Source: Paramagnetospirillum kuznetsovii (lineage in GTDB: Bacteria; Pseudomonadota; Alphaproteobacteria; Rhodospirillales; Magnetospirillaceae). Taken from it: 64,000 bases of DNA. Position 1 is the first letter of the stretch. Each line of letters opens with the position of its first letter. This document shows positions 16,676-28,074 of this stretch, in pieces. The notes beneath the pieces were generated by a model, which was not told the origin of the DNA, searched no databases, and saw only the letters and a list, made by a program, of their open reading frames with translations. The position numbers were made by a program, and so were the translations under genes. The DNA is taken from assembly GCF_003284725.1 (NCBI RefSeq), contig NZ_PGTO01000008.1, forward strand, positions 1 through 64,000. Direction: 5' to 3'.

Positions 16676-19071
16676 TATCCCCGCAGCTCGCCGCCGGTCG
16701 CCTTGGCCACCGCCTGGACGATCCTGGCGGCCACCGCCTCGATCTCCTCGTCGGTCAGGGTCTTCTCGGTGGGCTGCAGCGTCACGGTGATGGCCAGCGA
16801 CTTCTTACCCGCCGCCATCCTGTCGCCCTCGTAGAGGTCGAACACCGCCACCTCGGACACCAGCACCTTGTCGGCGCCCTTGGCGGCGCGCACCACGGCA
16901 TCGGCGGCCACCGAGGAATCGAGGATGAAGGCGAAATCGCGTTCCAGCGGCTGGAAGGGCGAGGCCTTCAGCAGGGTCCGCGCCTTGGTGGCCTTGGCCT
17001 TGGCGGGCGGCAGGGCTTCCAGGAACAGCTCGAAGCCCACCACCGGCCCCTTCACGTCCAGGCTGTTCAAGATGCCGGGATGGATCTCGCCGAAAAAAGC
17101 CACCGGCTTGTTGCCCAGCTTCAGCGAGCCGGAACGGCCGGGGTGATACCAGGCGGGCGCCTCGGCGACCACCTGGAAGCTGTCGGGATTGCCCCCGGCG
17201 GCGGCGATGGCGGCCACCAGATCGGACTTGGCGTCGAAGGCATCGACGGCACGAACCGGTTCGGCCCAATGACGGCCCCGCGCCTTACCGGCGCGGATGC
17301 CCGCCGCCATCTGGCGCTGCTGGCCCGGTTCCGGTCCGTCGAATTGCGGCCCGATCTCGAACAGACCGAGGTCGCGCATGCCGCGATCGGCGTTGCGGCC
17401 GGCCGCCGTGATCAGATTGGGCAGCACCGAGGGACGCATGACGTCCAGATCGGACGAGATGGGATTGGCCAGATGCATGTCGGCTTGACCGCCGCCGAAC
17501 AGCTTGGCCTGGGCCTCGGGCAGGAACGACCACGTCACCGTTTCCACCAGCCCCCGCGACGCCAACTGGCGTCGCACCCAGCCGGAGCGGCGTTGCGACG
17601 GGGTCAGAATCGGCTTGGGCATGGGCAGACGGGGGAGAGGCACCGAGGGGATGTTGTCATAGCCGTTGATGCGGATGACCTCTTCCACCAGATCGTGCTC
17701 GGCGGTGATGTCGCCGCGCCAGGACGGCGGGTTGACCAGCAATCCGTCGGCGTGTTCCGCCACGGCGCAACCGAGATCGTTGAGGATGGCCTCCATGCGG
17801 ACCACCGGCACCTCGACGCCGCCCAGTTCGGCGACCCGCTCGGGGCGCAGCACGATGGACTTCTGCCAGTCGGGCTCGGTCCCGGCGATGACGGCCTCCG
17901 AGGCCTCGCCGCCGCACAGATCCAGGATCATGCGGGTGGCCAGTTCCATGGCGGGCACCACGAAGGCGGGATCGACGCCACGTTCGAAGCGGAAGCGGGC
18001 GTCGGACAGGATTTCCAGCCTGCGCCCGGTGGCCGCCGTGCGGATGGGATCGAAATAGGCGGCTTCCAGGAAGACCTCGGTGGTCGCCTCGGTGCAGCCG
18101 GAATGCTCTGCCCCCATGATCCCGGCCAGGGCTTCCGGCCCCGCCTCGTCGGCGATCACCGTCATGGACTCGTCCAACGCATAGGTCTTGCCGTTGAGCG
18201 CCACCAGGCTTTCGCCCGTCTTGGCCAGACGCGCCCGGATGTCGCCCTTGACCTTGGCGACGTCGAAGACATGCAGCGGGCGGCACAGGTCGTAGGTGAA
18301 GAAATTGGTGATGTCCACCAGGGTCGAGATGGGGCGAAGGCCGATAGCGGTCAGTCGATCCTTGAGCCATTGCGGGCTTTCGCCGTTCTTGACGCCGCGA
18401 ATATGGCGTCCGGCGAACAGCGGGCAGGCGGGCAGATCCTCGGCCGAGAAGTCGAGGCGCACGCCGATGGGGCTCTTGAAGGTGCCGGGCACCGGCTCGA
18501 CCTTGAGCGGCTTCAAGCTGCCGAGGCCGAAGGCGGCGAGATCGCGGGCGATTCCGCGCACGCCCAGGCAGTCCACCCGGTTGGGGGTGACGGAAATCTC
18601 GATCATGGGATCGAAGCTCATGATGTCGAGCAGCTTGGCGCCGACTTCGGCATCGGCGGCCAGTTCGGCGATGCCGTCGTGGTCCTCGCCCAGCTTCAGC
18701 TCGCGCCACGAGCACATCATGCCTTGGCTTTCGACACCGCGAACCTTGCCCTTCTTCAGGATCTCACCGTTGTGCGGGATATAGGTTCCCGGCTGGGCCA
18801 GGATGACCTTGAGGCCGACCCGCGCATTGGGAGCGCCGCAGACCACCTGGATCACCGTGGCGCCGGTATCGACCTTGCACAGCTTCAGCTTGTCGGCGTC
18901 GGGGTGCTTGTCGGCTTCCAGCACATGGCCGACCACGAAGCCGCCCAGATGCTTGGACGGATCCTCGATGCCTTCCACTTCCAGGCCGATGGCGGTCAGA
19001 CCGGTCTCGATCTCGGCGAGGGTGGCGGTGGTCTCAAGGTGGTCCTTGAGCCAAGCAAGCGTGAATTTCAT
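16675..19071 (-). CDS. pheT: Phenylalanine-tRNA ligase beta subunit
   Basis: 798-residue subunit of the alpha2-beta2 synthetase. It has the N-terminal tRNA-binding fold (about 40-150, [21 protein letters not shown]), then the B3/B4 editing part, B5, a catalytic-like core ([19 protein letters not shown]) and a C-terminal anticodon-binding domain ([16 protein letters not shown]). Start [12 protein letters not shown] is the standard one; the frame open upstream overlaps pheS. The pheS stop overlaps this start (ATGA). Confidence 0.96.
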   Translation of the reverse strand: MKFTLAWLKDHLETTATLAEIETGLTAIGLEVEGIEDPSKHLGGFVVGHVLEADKHPDADKLKLCKVDTGATVIQVVCGAPNARVGLKVILAQPGTYIPHNGEILKKGKVRGVESQGMMCSWRELKLGEDHDGIAELAADAEVGAKLLDIMSFDPMIEISVTPNRVDCLGVRGIARDLAAFGLGSLKPLKVEPVPGTFKSPIGVRLDFSAEDLPACPLFAGRHIRGVKNGESPQWLKDRLTAIGLRPISTLVDITNFFTYDLCRPLHVFDVAKVKGDIRARLAKTGESLVALNGKTYALDESMTVIADEAGPEALAGIMGAEHSGCTEATTEVFLEAAYFDPIRTAATGRRLEILSDARFRFERGVDPAFVVPAMELATRMILDLCGGEASEAVIAGTEPDWQKSIVLRPERVAELGGVEVPVVRMEAILNDLGCAVAEHADGLLVNPPSWRGDITAEHDLVEEVIRINGYDNIPSVPLPRLPMPKPILTPSQRRSGWVRRQLASRGLVETVTWSFLPEAQAKLFGGGQADMHLANPISSDLDVMRPSVLPNLITAAGRNADRGMRDLGLFEIGPQFDGPEPGQQRQMAAGIRAGKARGRHWAEPVRAVDAFDAKSDLVAAIAAAGGNPDSFQVVAEAPAWYHPGRSGSLKLGNKPVAFFGEIHPGILNSLDVKGPVVGFELFLEALPPAKAKATKARTLLKASPFQPLERDFAFILDSSVAADAVVRAAKGADKVLVSEVAVFDLYEGDRMAAGKKSLAITVTLQPTEKTLTDEEIEAVAARIVQAVAKATGGELRG

Positions 19072-20144
19072 CGGGTCAGCCCTCCCGAAAGCGTGGGAAC
19101 GTCCAGCGGCACGAAGCCGTAATGCTTCAGCCAGCGCAGGTCGGAATCGAAGAAGGTGCGCAGATCGGGAATGCCGTATTTCAGCATGGCGACCCGCTCG
19201 ACCCCCATGCCGAAGGCGAAGCCCTGATAACGGTCGGGATCGATGCCACAATTCCTGAGCACATTGGGATGCACCATGCCGCAGCCCAGGATTTCCAGCC
19301 AACCGGCGCCAGGTCCAATTTTCAATTCGCCGCCTTCGCGCGAACAGCCGATATCCACCTCGGCCGAGGGCTCGGTGAAGGGGAAGAAGCTGGGGCGGAA
19401 GCGCACCGGCACGTCATCCACCTCGAAGAAGGCGCGCACGAACTCGATCAGGCAGCCCTTGAGATGGCCCATATGGGTGGTCTCGTCGATGATGAGGCCT
19501 TCCACCTGGTGGAACATGGGCGTGTGGGTCATGTCGGAATCGCAGCGATAGGTGCGGCCCGGCACGATCACCCGGATGGGCGGCTTGTCGCTCAGCATGG
19601 TGCGGATCTGCACCGGGCTGGTATGGGTGCGCAGCAAATGCCGACCACCCTCGGGGCGCTCGCCGAAATAGAAAGTGTCGTGCATCTGGCGGGCCGGATG
19701 CTCGGGCGGGATGTTCAGGGCGGTGAAATTGTGGAAGTCGTCCTCGATATCTGGACCTTCCGCCACCATGAAGCCCATCTGGGCGAAGATGGCGGTGATT
19801 TCCTCGATGGTCTGGCTGATGGGATGGATGCGGCCCTGCGTCTCGGGACGGCCCGGCAGGGTGACGTCGATGCGTTCGCGGGCCAGTCGCGCGTCCAGCG
19901 CCTTGCTTTCCATCACCGCCTTGGCGGCATCAAGGGCGCAAGCGATCTCGTCGCGGGCGGCGTTCAAGGCGGCACCGGCCGCCTTGCGCTCGTCCGGCCC
20001 CATGGAGCCGAGAGTCTTCATCAGGCCGGTGATGGTGCCCTTCTTGCCGAGGGCGGCGACGCGGACGGCTTCAAGCTGATCCAGCGAGGCGGCGGCGGCC
20101 ACATCGGCCAGGGCCTGGGCGCGGAGTTGATCGAGATCCTGCAT
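19068..20144 (-). CDS. pheS: Phenylalanine-tRNA ligase alpha subunit
   Basis: 358-residue class II synthetase subunit that activates phenylalanine. It has an N-terminal coiled coil (residues 1-85), motif 2 at [37 protein letters not shown] and motif 3 [18 protein letters not shown]. Length is normal. It lies downstream of rpmI-rplT behind a terminator-like hairpin and ahead of pheT. Confidence 0.96.
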   Translation of the reverse strand: MQDLDQLRAQALADVAAAASLDQLEAVRVAALGKKGTITGLMKTLGSMGPDERKAAGAALNAARDEIACALDAAKAVMESKALDARLARERIDVTLPGRPETQGRIHPISQTIEEITAIFAQMGFMVAEGPDIEDDFHNFTALNIPPEHPARQMHDTFYFGERPEGGRHLLRTHTSPVQIRTMLSDKPPIRVIVPGRTYRCDSDMTHTPMFHQVEGLIIDETTHMGHLKGCLIEFVRAFFEVDDVPVRFRPSFFPFTEPSAEVDIGCSREGGELKIGPGAGWLEILGCGMVHPNVLRNCGIDPDRYQGFAFGMGVERVAMLKYGIPDLRTFFDSDLRWLKHYGFVPLDVPTLSGGLTR

Positions 20145-20170
20145 GCTTTGCGTTTCCCTAAGACGCGAAA

Positions 20171-20198
20171 AGGGGCCGCCCCCGATGGGCCGGCCCCT
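20171..20198 (-). terminator. Terminator/attenuator between rplT and pheS
   Basis: On the minus strand AGGGGCCG pairs with CGGCCCCT across a 12-base loop, followed by a short T-run. The hairpin lies between ribosomal genes and pheST, where attenuation is known in other bacteria. No Phe-rich leader was identified. Confidence 0.6.
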
Positions 20199-20228
20199 CT
20201 CCTAACCATTGCTTCCGCGAGGGAAGTC

Positions 20229-20585
20229 CTACCGGAGGGCGGCCTGGGCCTTGTCCACCAGCGACTTAAACGCTTCCGGCTCGCGGATGGCGATGTCGGA
20301 CAGCACCTTGCGGTCGAGCGCGATATTGGCCTTCTTCAGGCCGTCCATGAAGCGCGAATAGGGCATGCCATGGGCGCGGGCGCCGGCATTGATGCGCTGG
20401 ATCCACAGGGCGCGGAAATTACGCTTCTTGGCGCGGCGATCGCGATAGGCGTAACGCAGGGCCTTTTCCACCTTCTGGATCGCGACCCGGAAGCAGGTGG
20501 AGGAACGGCCGCGGTAACCCTTGGCGAGCTTGAGAATCTTCTTGTGACGGGCGTGCGTGGTGACGCCCCGCTTGACGCGCGACAT
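20229..20585 (-). CDS. rplT: 50S ribosomal protein L20
   Basis: 118-residue L20: [20 protein letters not shown], then [20 protein letters not shown] and [18 protein letters not shown]. Binds 23S rRNA early in assembly. It starts four bases after the rpmI stop, in the usual rpmI-rplT order. Confidence 0.97.
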   Translation of the reverse strand: MSRVKRGVTTHARHKKILKLAKGYRGRSSTCFRVAIQKVEKALRYAYRDRRAKKRNFRALWIQRINAGARAHGMPYSRFMDGLKKANIALDRKVLSDIAIREPEAFKSLVDKAQAALR

Positions 20586-20588
20586 GGG

Positions 20589-20792
20589 TTAAGCTCCGTT
20601 CGGCAGGTAGAATTTCTTGACGTTGTCGCTGTCGGTCTTGAACAGCATGAAGGTGCCGCGATGCTGGCGCTTCATCTTCGACGTCTTGGCGCTCAGGCAG
20701 TGACGCTTGAACGCGACATTGGCCTTCACCTTGCCGGTGCCGGTGAGCTTGAACCGCTTCTTGGCGGAGCTCTTGGTCTTCATCTTGGGCAT
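20589..20792 (-). CDS. rpmI: 50S ribosomal protein L35
   Basis: 67-residue L35: [20 protein letters not shown], then [27 protein letters not shown] precedes the ATG. First gene of the rpmI-rplT-pheS-pheT group. Confidence 0.97.
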   Translation of the reverse strand: MPKMKTKSSAKKRFKLTGTGKVKANVAFKRHCLSAKTSKMKRQHRGTFMLFKTDSDNVKKFYLPNGA

Positions 20793-20909
20793 TTTCGCTT
20801 TTCCTTGATCTAAGAGTCTCTAGCGAGAACAAGCGGCAAGGCAGCCCTAACGGCCCTGTCCGCTTTGGAAGGCGACGCTTATAGCCTGCGTCGCAGGCGA
20901 TTGCAAGCC

Positions 20910-21284
20910 TCAGCCCGCGGCATTGCAGTAGCGGGCGACCTCGTCGAGCAGCTTGCGGATGGAGATGGGCTTGGTGATGACCTGCTCGAAGCCGTCTTCC
21001 AGGAAGCCCGCCACCGAGTCGGGATCGGCGAAGGCGGTCACCGCCACCACCGGCACATTCTTGGTCCTGGCATCCGCCTTGAGCAGCTTCAGCAGATCGA
21101 CGCCGGAATATTTCGGCAATTGGATGTCCATCAGGATCAAGGCGGCACCCGCCGAAGCGGTCATTTCCACCAGCCCGTCGCCGTCGGACGATTTCACCGT
21201 CTGGTAACCGGCGATGGTCAAGGCCTGCTCCAGCAGTTTCATGTTCATGGCATTGTCTTCGACGATGACGACGGTTCCCGTCAT
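20910..21284 (-). CDS. Single-domain response regulator, DivK-like
   Basis: 124-residue receiver domain with no output domain. VVIVEDNAMNMKLLEQAL carries the acidic pocket, LILMDIQLPKYSG the phospho-accepting Asp near residue 53, AVTAFA the switch Thr and ITKPIS the Lys. The NMKL after the first acidic residues is typical of DivK/CheY-like adaptors of alphaproteobacteria. Its start overlaps the stop of the large c-di-GMP gene (four bases), so the two work in one pathway. Confidence 0.85.
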   Translation of the reverse strand: MTGTVVIVEDNAMNMKLLEQALTIAGYQTVKSSDGDGLVEMTASAGAALILMDIQLPKYSGVDLLKLLKADARTKNVPVVAVTAFADPDSVAGFLEDGFEQVITKPISIRKLLDEVARYCNAAG

Positions 21285-24200
21285 GGCCCCACCTCTCGGG
21301 TTTGCGCCGCCCGCGGCCGAGTATCGACGTCGCGGCCGCGGGCTATGTAGCTGCTGGTGAATGCGGTGAAGTCGGCCACGGTCAATGGCCGGCCAATCAT
21401 ATAGCCTTGAATCTCGTCGCAGCCGTGGCGGGCCAGCAGGGCCGCCTGGGCCTCGGTCTCGACACCTTCGGCGATGGTCTTGAGCGACAGCGAATGGGCC
21501 AGCGAGATGATGGCGTTGGCGATGACGCGGCCATCCTCGTCCTGGTCCAGATCCTTGACGAAGGCACGGTCGATCTTGACCGTGTTGATGGGAAAGCGCT
21601 TGAGATAGGCCAACGAGGAATAGCCGGTGCCGAAGTCGTCGATGGACAAGGTGACGCCAAGCTTGGCCAGGGCGCGCAGCATCTTCAAGGTGCCCTCGCC
21701 ATCGGCCATCAGCATGCTTTCCGTCAGTTCCAGGTCGATATGGGTGGGGTTGACGCCGGATTCGGAAATGGCGTCGGCGACGAGATCAGGCAGGTCATGT
21801 TCATGAAACTGCCGCCCCGACACGTTGATGCCGATGCGAAGACCGCGAATGCCCATATCGTTCCAGATGCGCAGTTGCCGACAGGCGGTCCGCAGCACCC
21901 AGGTTCCCATGGGGACGATCAGGCCGCTTTCCTCGGCGACCGGAATGAACTTATCGGGGCTGATGATGCCCAGTTCGGGATGCCGCCAGCGGATCAGCGC
22001 CTCGGCGCCCACCAGGGCATAGGTCTTCAGATTCACCTGGGGCTGGTAGAACAGTTCGAACTGCCCGGCCTTCAACGCGTCCTTGATGGAACGTTCCAGG
22101 GTCAGGCGCTCGGTCACCGCATAGGACATGGCGGCATCGAAGAAACCCAGACGCTCGTCGGTGCGGCGCTTGACCGAATGCAGCGCCATTTCGGCATTGC
22201 GCAGCAGGTCCAGCGCGTCCTCGCCGTCGCGGGGGAAGACGGAAACGCCCATGTCCACCGGAATCACGAGCTCGGAGCCGTGCACCATATGTGGCTTGCT
22301 CAGCACCTCGCGAATATGGGCGACCGACGCGGTGACGTCGTCCAGGTCGCGCAGCTGCGGCAGCACCACGGCGAATTCGTCACCCGCCAGACGCGCCGCC
22401 GTCCCTGCCGATCCCACTTCCTGGGCCAGCCGCCGCCCCGTCTCGCGCAGCAGGGTGTTGCCCACGTCGTGACCCAGCGAATCGTTGATGGTGGTGAAGC
22501 CGTCCAGATCCACGGTGACCACCGCCACATGCAGGCTTGCCGCCCGCGCCATGGCCACCGCTTGCCCCAGGCGGTCGGTCAGTTGCGCCCGGTTGGGCAG
22601 GTCGGTCAGCGAATCGTGATTGGCGAGATAGGCCACCCGCTGCGCCAGTTCCTTGTTCTCGGTCAGGTCGCGGATGGTGCCGGTGAACAGGCGGCGCTTG
22701 TCCATGCGCAGTTCGGAAATGGACAGGTGAAGCGGGAAGATGGTGCCGTCCTTGCGCTTGCCCAGGACTTCGCGGCCGATATTGATGATGGTGCCGACGC
22801 CGGTCTCAAGATATTTGCGGATATAGCCGTCGTGGCGGCCGCTGTCGGGCTCGGGCATCAACACCGAGACATTGCCGCCGATCAGTTCCGACAGCGAATA
22901 GCCGAAGATGCGCTCCACCGACAGATTGGCATTCAAGATGATGCCGTCCTCGTCGATGGTGACGATGCCATCGAGCACCGTGTCCATGATGGCGCGGATG
23001 CGGTGTTCGCGCGCCGCCACCGCCCGCATGGCCGCCGTCACCTCGGTGGTGTCGCGGCCCACCAGCAAGGTGGCGTTCTGACCTTCGCGGCGCAATGGGA
23101 CCGCCGACAGTTCCACGTCGCGCAGCCGTCCGGCGAAGGTCACGACCTTGACCGGCAGGGGGTGTCCCTCCTCGTAGAGCGCGTCAAGGCCATTGCCGAA
23201 AATGGCACGGTAGTCGGGATGGATGAAATCGGTGAAGGGCTTGCCTTCGCAAGACGACGCCGATGGCGCGCGCAACATGCCAAGACCGGCGGCATTGATG
23301 CGCTCGACGATGCCGTCGACGCAGACGCAGATCAGGTCGGGCGACAGCTCCACCAGATCGCGATAGGACACCTCGTCCTTCAGCAGGGCGGATTCCAGCA
23401 TGGAAACGTCGGTGATGCGGTCGATCAGCTTCAGGATCTGCGAGCCCGAATTCATGATGGACTCGGCATATTCGCGATAGCCCGTCGGCGCCAGCGGCCC
23501 CAGCATCTCGCTTGATATCATCTCGGAAAAGCCGATGACGTCGTTGAGCGGCGTGCGGATGTCGCGGCTCATGCGGCCCATGAATTCCGTCTTGGCCCGA
23601 TTGGCGATATCGGCCTCTTCCTTGGCCTCGGCCAGCCGGGCCGCCGCCGCCTTGGCCGAAGTGATGTCGCGGGAAAACATGGCGCAGCGGTGCTCGGCCG
23701 AATTGGCCCCCATCACCGCCAGCAGCCGGTTGGCGAACCAGTGCAGGCCGTCGGTGTCCTCGAACTCCACCGTGCGTCCGCTTTCCAGCGCCTGTTCCAG
23801 ATAGGCGCGGCGATGCGACGCCAGGCTGGCGGGCAGGAAGTCGAAGATGGAACGTCCGATCAAATCGTCCTGAGGCAGATTGAAATACTGCTCGGCCTCG
23901 GCGTTCAGGGTGACGATGACACCGCCGGAATCCAGCAGCAAAGCCACATCGTGGCTGGCGTCCAGCAGGGCCTGAGCGGTGCGGTGCGAGGCTTCCAGGG
24001 CGATCTGGCCGCTTTGACGCTCGATGGCGTGGCGGATCACCCGGGGCAGCATGGTCATGCCCATGTCGGACTTGACCACGTAATCCTGGGCTCCGGCCCG
24101 GATGGCTTCATGGGCCACCCTTTCGTCGTCCAGGCTGGTCAACACCACCAACGCCCGTTCGGGCGCCCACGATTTCAAGGTCAACACCGATTCGATGCCG

Positions 24201-24400
24201 GAGGCGTCGGGCAATCCCAGATCGGACAGCACGCAGTCGAACTCGGCGAAGGGAACATGCTTGGCCGCTTCGGCCAGCGTGAAACAAAACTGAACCGCCC
24301 AGTGTGGCGCGGCATCCAGCAATTGGATCTCGATCAACCTCTGGTCGCCAGGGTTGTCCTCGATGATCAGCAGTCGGATCGAATCAGTCTCTAAAGTCAT
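21281..24400 (-). CDS. REC-PAS-(degenerate HisKA)-PAS-heme PAS-GGDEF-EAL protein
   Basis: 1039 residues. Receiver about 7-125 with Asp60; PAS about 145-250; a HisKA-like helix pair about 268-340 in which the H-box reads MSRDIRTPLN, so Arg279 replaces the phospho-accepting His and no ATPase domain follows. Then PAS about 345-455 and a FixL-like PAS about 470-580 with His523 (GRHDGYIRKY) and Arg543 (INIGREV), matching FixL His200 and Arg220. The cyclase loop is AGDEF (672-676), so cyclase activity is doubtful. An EAL domain with EALIRW (800-805) may hydrolyse c-di-GMP. Likely an oxygen- or phosphorylation-controlled phosphodiesterase. Confidence 0.88.
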   Translation of the reverse strand: MTLETDSIRLLIIEDNPGDQRLIEIQLLDAAPHWAVQFCFTLAEAAKHVPFAEFDCVLSDLGLPDASGIESVLTLKSWAPERALVVLTSLDDERVAHEAIRAGAQDYVVKSDMGMTMLPRVIRHAIERQSGQIALEASHRTAQALLDASHDVALLLDSGGVIVTLNAEAEQYFNLPQDDLIGRSIFDFLPASLASHRRAYLEQALESGRTVEFEDTDGLHWFANRLLAVMGANSAEHRCAMFSRDITSAKAAAARLAEAKEEADIANRAKTEFMGRMSRDIRTPLNDVIGFSEMISSEMLGPLAPTGYREYAESIMNSGSQILKLIDRITDVSMLESALLKDEVSYRDLVELSPDLICVCVDGIVERINAAGLGMLRAPSASSCEGKPFTDFIHPDYRAIFGNGLDALYEEGHPLPVKVVTFAGRLRDVELSAVPLRREGQNATLLVGRDTTEVTAAMRAVAAREHRIRAIMDTVLDGIVTIDEDGIILNANLSVERIFGYSLSELIGGNVSVLMPEPDSGRHDGYIRKYLETGVGTIINIGREVLGKRKDGTIFPLHLSISELRMDKRRLFTGTIRDLTENKELAQRVAYLANHDSLTDLPNRAQLTDRLGQAVAMARAASLHVAVVTVDLDGFTTINDSLGHDVGNTLLRETGRRLAQEVGSAGTAARLAGDEFAVVLPQLRDLDDVTASVAHIREVLSKPHMVHGSELVIPVDMGVSVFPRDGEDALDLLRNAEMALHSVKRRTDERLGFFDAAMSYAVTERLTLERSIKDALKAGQFELFYQPQVNLKTYALVGAEALIRWRHPELGIISPDKFIPVAEESGLIVPMGTWVLRTACRQLRIWNDMGIRGLRIGINVSGRQFHEHDLPDLVADAISESGVNPTHIDLELTESMLMADGEGTLKMLRALAKLGVTLSIDDFGTGYSSLAYLKRFPINTVKIDRAFVKDLDQDEDGRVIANAIISLAHSLSLKTIAEGVETEAQAALLARHGCDEIQGYMIGRPLTVADFTAFTSSYIARGRDVDTRPRAAQTREVGP

Positions 24401-24448
24401 GACTTTGAGACCATGCTACATCCCAACACCATTGTAAATGCTGGCTCA

Positions 24449-25765
24449 CTAAGCATGTTCCAGGAAGGCACCAAAGAATCCGTCGGTGCCGTGGGCGAGC
24501 GGCGACAGACGCAAATAAGGCCCCGGCACCGGACACGGGGTTCCGATGACGGCGGCCCACAGCTCGGGCACCGGAATCACCCGATAGTCGGGATGGCGGA
24601 TCAGGAAATCTCCGATCTGGGCCTCGTTTTCTTCCGCCAGCAGCGAACAGGTGGCATAGACCAGCCGCCCGCCTTTCTTGGTCAGGCGCGCGGCGCTGTC
24701 GAGAATCAGCTTCTGGCGCTCGACCAGTTCCAGCAGATCCTTTTCGCCCAACTGCCATTTCGCGTCGGGATTGCGCCGCCAGGTGCCGGTGCCGGTGCAG
24801 GGCGCGTCCACCAGGACGCGGTCGAAGCTGGCCGCCGCCCGCTTGATCCATTTGTCGCTCTCGCCGCCGATCACCCGCTTGGTGACGTTGTGGACACCGG
24901 CGCGGCGCAACCGGTCTCCGGCGCGGTCGACCCGCCATTCCGCAACGTCACAGGCCACCAGCCGACCCTTGTTGGCCATGGCGGCGGCCAGACACAGGGT
25001 CTTGCCCCCCGCCCCGGCGCAGTAATCCACCACCGCCATGCCCGGCTGGGCATCGGTGAGCAGCGCCACCAGTTGCGAGCCTTCGTCCTGGACCTCGACC
25101 AATCCGTCGCGCCAAGCCTGGACCTGGACCAGCGGCACCCTTCGGGCAAGCCGCAACCCCAGCGGCGAATGAGGGGTCGGCACCGATTTGATGTCTTCCT
25201 TGGCCAGGGCGCGGGCGGCCTCGTCGCGGGTGGCCTTCAAGGCATTGACCCGCAGGTCCAGCGGCGCCTCGTCACGCATGGCGCCCATCTCGTCGATCAG
25301 CTTGTCACCGAACAGGGCGGTCAGGCGCGGCGTCAGCCATTCGGGATATTCGCCGCGCACATGGGGCGGCATGTCGCGATGAAACATGGATTTCTGCTCG
25401 GCCAGCATCTCCATGACCCGCAGCTCGTGCGGTTCGGGCCGATAGGGGGAGTGCTGTCCCTTGAACAGGTCGGGCTCGGGGGCGATGCCCTCGAAGGCCA
25501 TGTCGGCGAAGACGCGGGCCCGCGCCCCCCATTGCCCGCTCAGATTATCGCGGTCGGGATGCTCCATGAACGCCAACCACCAATCCAGGCGAGCCTTGCG
25601 GCGCAGCACCCGCCACACCACCTCGGCCACGGCGCGGCGGTCCTTGGCGCCGATATAGCGGCGGTCGCGGAAATAGGCGGAGGCCGCCGAATCCGCGGGT
25701 CTTGCCGACTTTTCGATTTCGGCCAGCAGTTCGATGGCGGCCTGGAGGCGGGCGGCCGGTGTCAT
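24449..25765 (-). CDS. RsmB/NOP-family RNA m5C methyltransferase
   Basis: 438-residue class I methyltransferase. An N-terminal NusB-like helical part (about 1-130) precedes the catalytic Rossmann fold: VVDYCAGAGGKTLCLAA binds SAM, VLVDAPCTGTGTWRRNPD gives motif IV and YATCSLLAEENE motif VI. Both Cys residues typical of RsmB/NOP enzymes are present. The target is probably 16S rRNA, but the exact cytosine is unknown. MTPAARL at 25765 is the sensible start. It is close behind guaB on the same strand. Confidence 0.88.
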   Translation of the reverse strand: MTPAARLQAAIELLAEIEKSARPADSAASAYFRDRRYIGAKDRRAVAEVVWRVLRRKARLDWWLAFMEHPDRDNLSGQWGARARVFADMAFEGIAPEPDLFKGQHSPYRPEPHELRVMEMLAEQKSMFHRDMPPHVRGEYPEWLTPRLTALFGDKLIDEMGAMRDEAPLDLRVNALKATRDEAARALAKEDIKSVPTPHSPLGLRLARRVPLVQVQAWRDGLVEVQDEGSQLVALLTDAQPGMAVVDYCAGAGGKTLCLAAAMANKGRLVACDVAEWRVDRAGDRLRRAGVHNVTKRVIGGESDKWIKRAAASFDRVLVDAPCTGTGTWRRNPDAKWQLGEKDLLELVERQKLILDSAARLTKKGGRLVYATCSLLAEENEAQIGDFLIRHPDYRVIPVPELWAAVIGTPCPVPGPYLRLSPLAHGTDGFFGAFLEHA

Positions 25766-25799
25766 GGGCGATCTTTCGCGACAGGGACGGAGAGGGAAA

Positions 25800-27278
<1,479 letters not shown>

Positions 27279-27336
27279 TTAGTGGCGCGCCATCATACAC
27301 ATTCGAAGCCACGTCTCAAGGGGAGCCTGAGCAGGG

Positions 27337-28074
27337 CTATTCCACGCTTCCCCGAAATCCCATGGCGACCACATAGGTCTCGGCCGAGCCCTGGCGGCTG
27401 GCGGGCGGCTTGGCGTGGCGGACGGTGGTGAAGTTCTTCTTCAACTGGTCCAGCAGGGTCTTCTCGGTGCCGCCCTGGAACACCTTGGCGACGAAGGTGC
27501 CGCCCGGCGTCAGGATCTCCAGCGCGAAATGAAGCGCGACTTCCACCAGCCCGATAATGCGCAGGTGATCGGTGGAGGGATGGCCGGTGGTGGGGGCAGC
27601 CATGTCCGACAACACCACGTCGGCGGGGCCGCCCAGGGCCTCCTTCAAACGGTCGGGGGCATCGTCGGCCAGGAAGTCGCCTTGCATGGTGATGGCGCCG
27701 GGCACCGGATCCCATTCCAGGATATCCATGCCGACCACGATGCTGCCCTTCTTGCCACCCACCTTCTGGACCGCCACCTGGGTCCAGCCGCCGGGAGCGG
27801 CCCCCAGATCAACAATGCGTAGACCGGGCTTCAGGATATGGAACCGCTCGTCCAACTGGATCAGCTTGAAGGCGGCGCGCGAGCGATAGCCTTGGCGCTT
27901 GGCCTCGTGGACATAGGGATCATTGAGCTGGCGCTGCAACCACAGTGTCGACGACAGCTTGCGCCGCTTGGCGGTCTTGACCTTGACGGTCAGCTCGCGG
28001 GAGGTGCCGGGGGCGGAACCGGTGGTCCGGCTTCCCGATTTGCTGCCGCCGCCCTTCTTGCTTCCGCCGCTCAT
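27337..28074 (-). CDS. rlmE: 23S rRNA 2'-O-ribose U2552 methyltransferase
   Basis: 245-residue RlmE/FtsJ. A basic Gly/Ser/Lys-rich N-terminal extension of about 40 residues precedes YRSRAAFKLIQLDERF (catalytic Lys), DLGAAPGGWTQVA (SAM site) and VLSDMAAPTTGH (catalytic Asp). VAKVFQGG contains the third catalytic Lys. It methylates U2552 during 50S assembly. The start overlaps the ppx stop. Confidence 0.94.
   Translation of the reverse strand: MSGGSKKGGGSKSGSRTTGSAPGTSRELTVKVKTAKRRKLSSTLWLQRQLNDPYVHEAKRQGYRSRAAFKLIQLDERFHILKPGLRIVDLGAAPGGWTQVAVQKVGGKKGSIVVGMDILEWDPVPGAITMQGDFLADDAPDRLKEALGGPADVVLSDMAAPTTGHPSTDHLRIIGLVEVALHFALEILTPGGTFVAKVFQGGTEKTLLDQLKKNFTTVRHAKPPASRQGSAETYVVAMGFRGSVE

Noticed and set aside
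16805-19122. Long + strand open frames across pheT
   Set aside because: They are composition-driven shadows of pheT; no ribosome sites or family features.
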